64,000 nucleotides of DNA from the NCBI RefSeq assembly GCF_963678635.1, contig NC_087066.1:23097996-23161995 (forward strand). The letters run 5' to 3'. A program made the position numbers and the translations under genes. This document shows, one piece after another, positions 57,501 to 64,000 of the stretch (its first letter is position 1; each line of letters begins with the position of its first letter). This DNA comes from Symsagittifera roscoffensis. Lineage: Eukaryota; Xenacoelomorpha; Acoela; Convolutidae. The notes beneath the pieces were generated by a model. That model saw nothing but the letters and a program-made list of their open reading frames with translations. It had not been told where the DNA came from and searched no databases.

Positions 57501-60500
57501 TCTGAATGGCAGGAGTTGTATCCGCTTAAGTTATGCGGACATAGCATGATTTGATGGGAGTCACTAATGAAATGGTGAAGTGTTGTAATTTTCCATAGCG
57601 GATTGTCGGTTCGATCCACTGGTGTGGCAAGTATTTCCATGTTTCACATTAAGCGCTCCGTAAACCGTTTTTTTTGCTTGCGATGGAAATAGCAACTTTG
57701 CATCTGTCTAGAAATCTTATTAAACCAAGAAAATACCTAAGAATTTACAAGAGAACACTTTTTGAGGCAAGTATCATGGTACGACAGGTCAGTTAGTTGC
57801 TTTATTTCTGTCTTCGCCGCAAGTGATGAGAAGTTTTAATTCGGTGATTTTACTTATGTATCTAAATAGTAGTTTATGCTTTTTATAGAGATGTCTACAC
57901 AATTAAAGTGCGTTTTACATAGGGCACCATAGATATTCCAAACGCCCAAAAATGGTCCCCAGGTGGATTTGTTATAAAACGGCATCGAGAATTTTAATGC
58001 GTTCTGTAAAAGTTGTTGAATATGGTATACTAAAGTTAATTCAAATTGTTATTTTAACCAACTAAATTTGCTGAAATAAGAATCTTTCCTGGCATTCTTG
58101 TTTAATTTTTCTTCGAAAGCCGGAGAAATTAATATTCGGGAGAGTTCAAAAATTAATTGTTTTCATTTCAGCTTCAAAACTATTATTTAGCTAGCGCCAA
58201 TTGATGACCTCATTCTCGGCCAGCGATACAATCTTCAGGTTACCATTTGCTAACAATTACTCCCATTGCACTTGTAGCGCTCAGAATGTGACCGCCGGGA
58301 TACCTGAATAATGATGTATTGATAAGGGCTAAGTCCATGTGTTGAATGTTCATTTCAGCTACGGTGGCGATCGCGGGGGACATCGCGGCGGAGGCTCCTA
58401 CGGTGGCGGTGGCGGCGGACCCCGGGGAGGGGGTAGAGGTAACACCAGAACTACTACGTGTAATGTGTCGCTGGTTATCTTGTTTGAAATTGAAACTATT
58501 TAGCTGTCATTGGATCGAGAAAAAGACATGTGAATTTGAACTGAACTTATTCGAGGCGAGTTGATTGAGCATTTAATTTTTGAAGCAATGGATTGAATGC
58601 AAAGAAGGAGGGAGTGTTGGTCGGGTTTTTGAAGATAGGAGTTGAATTTATTTAAAAGCAAGGGTAATTTAAGAAATGTTTGCCTCTAAACCTGTAAAAA
58701 ATGTATAAAAATGTACAAGTTCGGACGGAGTTTGTTCTGTATGCGTACAGTCAATTTAGTGAACGAATTGTGTGAAAATAAATAAATGGTCATCTTCACA
58801 AATTGATCCTCTAAAATGTTGAACTCGGTCTGAGTTCGGTTTGCTCTTCGCTCATGGTTAATTCTAATTGGACACACTAGCGAAAATTTTTAAACCTCAA
58901 GGCGCTGTGCAAACAGGGTCGACGTTATAAAGGCTTAGAAAAATTTTTACGTTCAAAATTTTATGCGAGAGGGAAAAAGGTACTACATAAATGGTAAGTT
59001 CAGTACGATTTCTGGTATGGTTTAAAAGGAGTGGTTAAATTAGGTTATTGCGCAAAATGTGTCACTTAGTTCTCTCGCTTGATGTAACTACAGTGTTTCG
59101 TGTAAGTAAGGTGTTGAGTTTATGGTGGCACGATACGGTTGCTATGGTTCGAAAATATGTGAGTTAGTTTAATTTCTGCCTCGAGGTTACCGTGTAAAAT
59201 AGGTACGAAAAAATTTGGTCAGAAATATTTGTAGCTGCATCATTAATCTAATTGAAAAGCGTGTCGACTGTGTTTTCGATTTTTAAAAATCGATGCTGTA
59301 TACAAAATCATTTTTTCTAGCGTAAGCAAATGCCTACTAACATAAGCAAATGTTTAGTTTTTTCTAGCGTTTGTCCATTGGGTTTTTATGATTAATAATT
59401 AGTTAGAAGTGTGAAAATGTGATTTGAAGTCAGAGGAAAACGGTATGTAATATCTGTTCGTTTTCTCGATAAAATCTCGATGTTTTCTCCTAATTTAGCT
59501 GATGAATAGAGTATTTTCCAAAATCCACATTTTGATAATTTTTTATGTTTTCTAAAAGTGATAACGATGCAGTCAGTCGAGCATTCCATGATTAAAAAGG
59601 TTCTCATCGGGCTTACTATTATTTAAATGATACTAAAAGTTGTTAAGAGGGGGTCTTGATTTGATCCAAGCATTACATGCTCCTTTATCTTCAATTAATA
59701 TTTGTTATAATATGTAAGAGTGAATAATTTTGACCTCATTTTGACAATTGACGATGTTTTATGAATATTATGAAAGATTGTTCCGGCGTCTCTGTTTAAT
59801 ACACGGCTGCGAGTTGACGTCCGATCGAATACTCAGGAGCTCAAGGTTTTGTGAAATACAGGATTAAGTTTGAAAAGCGTGTTTTGATGACATGCTTTTT
59901 ATTAAGTTCCTTGTTTTTTTAACTGTATGCGAAGTATAACTTCGCATCTAAGCTTAAATGGTGTTTCTCACGTTTGATCTTCTAAGATTTCCGAGCTGAA
60001 AACTTGAGAATAACGTGGCTGTCGTAAAACAATAGGTGTTTTTGGGACCGTACCTAACGACTAGTGAAGAAAAAAATGCAGTCGAAAATCATGACGCTGA
60101 CCAAAATGTTCGTATGCACAATTATAGGCGTTTCGGGTAAAATGAGAATTAACGTAAAGATGCATTAGATCAAGAGTGTTCGGAAAATTATGAAGCTAGA
60201 GTAGTGTTATTGTTTGACAAATGTACCGGTTGTAAATTTACAAGGTCTGGTGCTAACGTTTAAAAAAAGGATGTCGAGCGTGGTAAGTTTGTACAAGTTG
60301 TCTAGCGGCGAGTGTTCCATGGTTACGATTAGTATGAATAGCTTGGATTGTACCCGTAAAAGTAAATCACTGTTTCTGCGGAATCAATTCGGCAAAAAAC
60401 CTAGCTTCATTAAAATATTTGACAACGGAAACCAGTAATGACTGAGAGGTTCAAACAATACCTGGTTAATAGGAAAAACAGGCTGCAAATATTGAATTAC

Positions 60501-61985
60501 CCTTACTGACTTTTTGCTAAATTTTGAGATCTTTCATTGTTAACTCTGATCTTCAAAGCAATATTTTTTTAGGTGGATTCAATTCTGGATTTCAGCTAAC
60601 ACCAAGTAAGTATTTTTGTCAATTTCGACGCTTCTCAGAATAAAACTATTTTATTAAATGGGAACCAGGAGCGGATTTATAGGGAGGGTTCGACCCATTC
60701 ACCATTTTAGGCCGACTGACCCAAAAATTTTTCTACAGGCGCCAACATATACTAGTTTTGAGTGGAATTATCAGCCCGGAAAATCAATTTGGTCATCAAA
60801 ATTTTCGAAATCCTAGATCTGTCCCTGATTGATCCAAACTAAATTTGATCTCGGTTAAACTAATAGGAAACAAAGGAAGCAACAATTTTAAATGGATTGT
60901 TTTCTTTTCTGCAGAGGAGCCAGACTCTGTGAAAGTGACTGGGTACCCATCTGGAACTACACTGGAGGAGCTCATTGAACACTTTAGCCAAATTGGGGTA
61001 CTCAAGGTAAACTCATTAATAATCCGTGGAACCTATGAATCCTAATAATGGGTTCAAAGCGAAGCGCGATTTGATGATGGTAGTGGTGATTCGGAAGGTG
61101 ATAATATAACATTCCAAAACTCATAATAATAATAATATTATAATAAATTGTTTCCAAGTGAAGTATATATATAATATAATTTCTTTATAACGAGTCTGAA
61201 CTTGAGACATGTGTTCTTCTGTAGAAAGACAAGAGAACTGGGAAGGAGAAAGTGACGTGGAATGGAAGTGATCACTCTACTGCATACGTGACCTTCGATG
61301 ACCCCTACACTGTGAACAACTGCATCTCCTGGTTCAACGGTAAGACAATGAAGTTTTTTTGAAATGAGGGGTAACATACCAACCTGGGCATTTTGTATGA
61401 ATAATGAATAATTTGACTGTAACAAGTAATTGAAGTTTTAGTTTTCGCTTTTTTTGTCAGCTGTCCGCTCTGAGTTTCAATTTACTGTTAATATGTTGAT
61501 TGTGATTTTTTGAAGTTCTTAATGTAATTTGTTACGTTGAGAAATAAACTCTTCTTCTGTAAATCATTAAAATCACCTGAACAACAGTAGCTTCATAGTA
61601 ATCAATAAAGGGCTGTTATCGGATATTTGTGTTTTACAAAGTTGTGCGAAAAAGCTCCTGTTTTTTGCAGGAAAAGACTTCAAAGGCCAGCCAATAACAG
61701 TCGAGATGGACGAGTGGGGAAAGCGAAACCAGGACAATGCGAACGCCGGAGGCGCTGGAGGAGGAGGAGGTGGAAGTGGGTACTCGAGTAGTGGTGGAGG
61801 AGGCGGAGATAGAGGAGGCAATAGTTATGGCAACAAGAGGAGCTATGATGACTACAGAGGAGGCGGTGGTCGGGGAAGTGGAGGAGGGGACTACAGGGGC
61901 AGTCGGGATAGTGACAGAGGCGACAGAGGGGGCGGTGATAGAGGAGGAAGCCGATATGACGATGACTATAAGCGACCGAGAGCCG
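51586..61985 (+). CDS. FET-family (FUS/EWS/TAF15/cabeza-like) RNA-binding protein gene, 3' end outside the window
   Basis: Eleven exons join in phase to 382 codons, starting MSTEAQSAKTEQ at 51,594. Exons 1-5 encode a Q/Y/S/G-rich prion-like region, exon 6 a GGRGGSGG..RGG region, exon 7 another RGG block, exon 8 a short linker, exons 9-11 an RRM (DSVKVTGYPSG as RNP2 strand, DKRTGKEK loop, HSTAYVTF as RNP1 strand, GKDFKGQPITVEM) and then a long RGG tail. This order is that of nuclear FET proteins, which bind RNA and nascent transcripts. The RanBP2 zinc finger expected next is not in the window. Other RGG/RRM proteins are possible alternatives. Exon 1 is preceded by a splice acceptor (51,581-51,585), so a 5' non-coding exon or a trans-spliced leader exists. 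Confidence 0.8.
51594..51645 (+). CDS. FET-like gene coding exon 1
   Basis: ATG at 51,594, 8 nt after acceptor TTTTTCAG. It encodes MSTEAQSAKTEQSSTGA and ends phase 1 at donor GTACGT. Confidence 0.8.
51738..51802 (+). CDS. FET-like gene exon 2 (GC donor)
   Basis: Acceptor AAATTTAG. Encodes DQYANSYYQQYQQQWPGQQTQD. The only donor that keeps the next exon open is GCAAGT at 51,803, a GC-AG intron; nearby GT sites lead to a stop in exon 3. Confidence 0.75.
51898..51949 (+). CDS. FET-like gene exon 3
   Basis: Acceptor ATTTTTAG, phase 0. Encodes QQQQPQAYDQNAYNQMY plus one base, then donor GTAAGT. Confidence 0.78.
52195..52346 (+). CDS. FET-like gene exon 4
   Basis: Acceptor TTTTCTAG. Encodes AQYQQSADPAAQGQQTQAYD and further YSQQY/QAYAGQ repeats, ending phase 0 at GTAGGT. 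Typical prion-like composition. Confidence 0.8.
52430..52523 (+). CDS. FET-like gene exon 5
   Basis: Acceptor TTGATATAG. Encodes NQWQQPQSQYQQGQGGYNGS followed by SQQGGYGGGQY; donor GTTAGG, phase 1. Confidence 0.75.
52610..52706 (+). CDS. FET-like gene exon 6 (first RGG)
   Basis: Acceptor CTTTGTTAG. Encodes GGRGGSGGSYDSSSRGGGYG and further RGGSRDRGG; donor GTAGGT, phase 2. A mutated copy of its end and the following intron lies at 53,865-53,990. Confidence 0.8.
53579..54785. repeat. About 178-bp tandem/dispersed repeat units, four copies
   Basis: Units begin near 53,579, 54,186, 54,364 and 54,542. Each holds GCAGC/GAGCG-AATGTCAAAAATC, CAGTGGCAA, GTTGTCGATTTAAACTATG-type blocks and TTGAAAAGCCA. 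Units 2-4 are strictly 178 bp apart. Unit 1 and unit 4 are each followed by the same GATGAGTCGGGAGAATAAAG block, showing a larger duplication. Confidence 0.85.
53865..53990 (+). repeat. Duplicated end of exon 6 and adjoining intron
   Basis: GGCGGCAGTCGAG-TTAGAGAAGGGTAGGTCAA matches the exon 6 end and donor at 52,685-52,720, and the following TTCTGAAATGGTTGTC... and GGTGACGTTTTACA match the intron to about 52,835. The copy keeps the donor but has no acceptor with an open RGG frame, so it is probably a pseudo-exon. Confidence 0.75.
58359..58438 (+). CDS. FET-like gene exon 7 (RGG)
   Basis: Acceptor TTCATTTCAG. Encodes GYGGDRGGHRGGGSYGGGGG and GPRGGGRG, phase 2 to 1; donor GTAACA. GC content jumps sharply compared with its surroundings. 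Confidence 0.82.
58439..60572 (+). other. Intron 7 of the FET-like gene (2.1 kb)
   Basis: AT-rich; no coding frame, RNA gene or repeat array seen. Acceptor TTTTTTTAG at the end. Confidence 0.7.
60573..60605 (+). CDS. FET-like gene exon 8
   Basis: 33-bp micro-exon after TTTTTTTAG, encoding GGFNSGFQLTP plus one base; donor GTAAGT. It keeps phase 1 on both sides, so skipping would preserve the frame. Confidence 0.65.
60915..61006 (+). CDS. FET-like gene exon 9 (RRM start)
   Basis: Acceptor TTTTCTGCAG. Encodes EPDSVKVTGYPSGTTLEELI then EHFSQIGVLK: RRM strand 1 (RNP2) and helix 1. Donor GTAAAC, phase 0. Confidence 0.85.
61225..61339 (+). CDS. FET-like gene exon 10 (RRM middle)
   Basis: Acceptor CTTCTGTAG. 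Encodes KDKRTGKEKVTWNGSDHSTA then YVTFDDPYTVNNCISWFNG, including the RNP1 strand and helix 2. Donor GTAAGA. Confidence 0.87.
61671..61985 (+). CDS. FET-like gene exon 11 (RRM end and RGG tail)
   Basis: Acceptor TTTTTTGCAG. Encodes GKDFKGQPITVEMDEWGKR, then over 80 residues of GGGG/DRGG/DYRG repeats ending DDDYKRPRAG; donor GTAAGA, phase 1. The gene continues beyond the window. Confidence 0.87.
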
Positions 61986-64000
61986 GTAAGAATGCTAAAC
62001 TGCCTGAAGGGTATTTGAGCGGCTTTGTTACACTAGTTAGTAGCTAATGTATTAGTTTGAACCTTCTTTTTCCAACCTAACTTGCAAACGAAAGTGTGCA
62101 TTGGAAGTGGAAAGAAAGTTTTCACTTATCTGGTGGAACTTTTGCTATAATCACGATCTAGCATTGGAAATTGCATAGCATCTGTTCTCTGCTTTTTTGG
62201 TGTCTAGTGTTTGACGCTTTATTTGGCTGCGAGTGTTTGCCGATCGTCAATCGACCATGGTACAGATGGAAGGAAGTGAGACTCCTAACTACTAGTCGGG
62301 GGTTCAATACCGTTGTTCTATGTAGGTTTTGATGTTTTTTGGATTTCAATCTCAAATTCGATTTTTCGCGGATTGACTTCTATACTATATTTAAATGCGT
62401 GTGACACGTATCTTGCCATGTTTAAGCGATTTTTTTTGCTACAGTTAAGGGAATAACGTGTGAATGCGTGGTTAAGCTATATCGTATATTGCAATGTGTA
62501 AGAGTTTTTTGTTCGATTTTCCATTTGAATCTAGTGTTGGTTTCACCGAGTCAAAAGTTAGCAACACAAAAGTGGGATGCTGTCAGAGTTTCCCCAGAGT
62601 AGGCGAATTTGGTCCTCAGTTAAGAATGCCCAAATCCTTGTAGCGTACGAGATAAAAACGGTTTTTGGGTTTTTTCCAAGTTTTTCAAAAAACTTATTTT
62701 ATAAAATAACTTACGAAAACTTGAAATTCCCCACACAGTGTGTTTTATGATTTCTTTTTAATTTTTCAGGAAACTTCGGCTTTGGAAATTTCAAAAGATT
62801 TGAAATTCCTAATCTTGTAGATGGGTACTATAAGGGTACTCTCAGGAGTTTCAAGATATAAATCTTGCACTCAAATGCGACTGCTCAAATGCTCTCAGTT
62901 TTCGAGAGATGACGTTTCGTGATTTTTCAAAAAACTTTCAGAAATCCTAAATTTAAAAATTTTTGTCAAATTTGGAAATTCCCAACACTATTTGGGGGCT
63001 TTCAGAATACTATAGGGGTTGCGAATCTAACTTCCAATTATGGTTGTTCAAATCTTTGTTGTTTACGAGATATGACGTGTGTTGTGATTTTTTGAAAAAT
63101 CTCAGAAAACTTAATTTCGATTTTATTTTCACATTTTGAAATTCACGACCCTTTAGTTGGAAGCTGTCAAAATTTTCTCGGGGTATTGCAAATCTTGACT
63201 CTAAATATGACTACTCAAATCAGTGTTCGAAATATGACGTTTCTTGTGTTTTTTTTTTTTCAAAAAAAAAATTCAGAAAACTTCAATTAGTTTTTCGTTT
63301 TGAAATTCCCAACCCTTTAGTTGGGGGCTGCCAGGGTACTTAAGGGGGTTGCGAATCTTGCCGCCACGTATGACTGCTCAGGACTTTTTAATTTTCCAGA
63401 TGTGACGTTCTGTTTTTTAAATTTTTTTCGAAACTTAAATTTAAAATGTTTCCAAATTCGAAATTCCTAACCCTGTAATTGGGTACTGTGAGAGTACTCT
63501 CAGGAGTTGCAAATTAAGCATCCAAATGCGACTGCTCAAATGCTTTTAGTTTCAAAGATGTGACATTTTGAATGTCATTTTAAAAAGATTTCAAAAGACT
63601 TATATACAAAATTTAATGTTTTTTCCAAATTTGAATTTAAAAACTCATAGAAAAAAAAACATCATAATTTGAAGTTGCGAACCCTGTTATTGAGATTGCG
63701 AGAGTACACTCAAAGGTTTTAGATCTTTTTTTTCAATATATAGGGTTTTTATGAGTTCTCAAAAATTCGAGGCACCAGAGGTGTGTTACACGATAGTTCT
63801 TTTTAAATTCACTTCATTTCCTTCATTAAATGATGAAAAACTTCGCTATCAAACAGCTTAAATGAAAAAGTCAGGAAAAACGAGAATGAATTTTTGTTTT
63901 AAAAACGGACTTTGCCTCCCTGAGTTTCCAGTGGAATAATAAAATTGCCTATTGCTGCACTTGGCGCTAGTCTTAATTATATTTGGCCACACTTTTTGCT
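61986..64000 (+). other. Intron 11 of the FET-like gene, incomplete
   Basis: No zinc-finger exon is visible. The right half (about 62,600-63,780) is a degenerate tandem repeat of about 160 bp; the left part has no recognisable feature. Confidence 0.65.
62600..63780. repeat. About 160-bp degenerate tandem repeat in intron 11
   Basis: Six or more units with markers ACTGCTCAAATG (near 62,880, 63,042, 63,209, 63,375, 63,530), GGGTACTCTCAGGAGTT (near 62,833, 63,005, 63,165, 63,333, 63,488) and TTTGAAATTCC-AACCCT. Spacing is about 155-166 bp, with the last unit longer. Units differ considerably, so the array is old. Confidence 0.85.

Larger units (their letters stand above)
52707..58358 (+). other. 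Intron 6 of the FET-like gene (5.65 kb)
   Basis: AT-rich, no supported gene. It contains a 57-bp direct duplication (about 53,283-53,390, TGAAATAAGAATAAATAGTT), the about 178-bp tandem repeat units, the exon-6-end duplication, and a long T-rich stretch (55,320-56,700) of short ORFs with unconvincing composition. The small frames at 55,334-55,948 and 57,061-57,282 have no recognisable family. Confidence 0.7.

Noticed and set aside
57595-57625. GGTTCGATCC B-box-like sequence suggesting a tRNA gene
   Set aside because: No A-box or cloverleaf can be drawn around it; a single 10-mer is not enough.
62769-62860. Possible exon after TTTTTCAG reading GNFGFGNFKRFE...
   Set aside because: The sequence is one unit of the 160-bp intronic repeat, ends in a stop soon after and has no RanBP2 zinc-finger residues.

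Overview
ORGANISM AND OVERALL CHARACTER. The window is animal nuclear DNA: AT-rich, with GT-AG introns, a multi-exon FUS/EWS/TAF15 (FET)-like RNA-binding protein gene at the right, and dense retrotransposons at the left. Nothing fixes the phylum; an invertebrate with a repeat-rich genome is most likely. There are no bacterial-style operons, rRNA genes, CRISPR arrays or convincing tRNA genes. LAYOUT. (1) About 60-2,800, minus strand: a decayed APE-type non-LTR retrotransposon. (2) 3,178-6,241, minus strand: a decayed non-LTR-type element with a PHD finger, a reverse transcriptase and a C-terminal Cys/His plus restriction-endonuclease-like domain. (3) 6,672-51,192: element A, a very large Ty3/gypsy-type LTR retrotransposon on the plus strand (about 20.0 kb after removing the nested element), heavily mutated. 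(4) 26,552-51,034: element B, a 24.5-kb relative on the minus strand, inserted inside A's 3' LTR. The last 158 bp of A's LTR is therefore found beyond B at 51,035-51,192. B's two LTRs look nearly identical by eye. (5) 51,193-51,385: a repeat also present at 3,178-3,375. (6) 51,586-61,985 and beyond the window: eleven exons of the FET-like gene (382 codons so far: Q/Y-rich N-terminus, RGG, RRM, RGG), with two families of intronic tandem repeats. THE UNUSUAL SYSTEM. A and B define one family of giant LTR retrotransposons with an unusual gene set. The order in B is: LTR; leader of about 3 kb full of short CCCTCCGG-type motifs; a coiled-coil ORF; Gag with two zinc knuckles; protease; RT; RNase H; integrase; a long acidic linker; and a C-terminal domain that reads as a macro (ADP-ribose-binding, TARG1/Poa1p-like) fold. 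A second giant ORF of about 2,980 codons follows. It begins with a coiled coil, carries two tandem SGNH/GDSL-hydrolase-like domains, and continues for about 1,900 residues that I cannot assign. The sequence TTGTCCGGGGAGT, which lies at the 3' LTR edge where a polypurine tract belongs, recurs four to five times inside pol of both copies, once in a different reading frame. This suggests conserved internal plus-strand primers or another nucleic-acid-level signal. Both copies are broken (A: missing RT motif A, protease Asp to Asn, integrase Asp lost; B: a stop inside protease and frameshifts in Gag and ORF2), so an intact parent should exist elsewhere. HOW THE GENES WORK TOGETHER (inference). Gag/PR/RT/RH/IN would make particles, cDNA and integration. 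The roles of the macro domain, the twin hydrolase domains and the rest of ORF2 are unknown. The host FET-like gene begins with a splice acceptor just before its ATG, only about 390 bp to the right of the transposon cluster, so the cluster may lie in a 5'-UTR intron or just upstream of a trans-spliced message.
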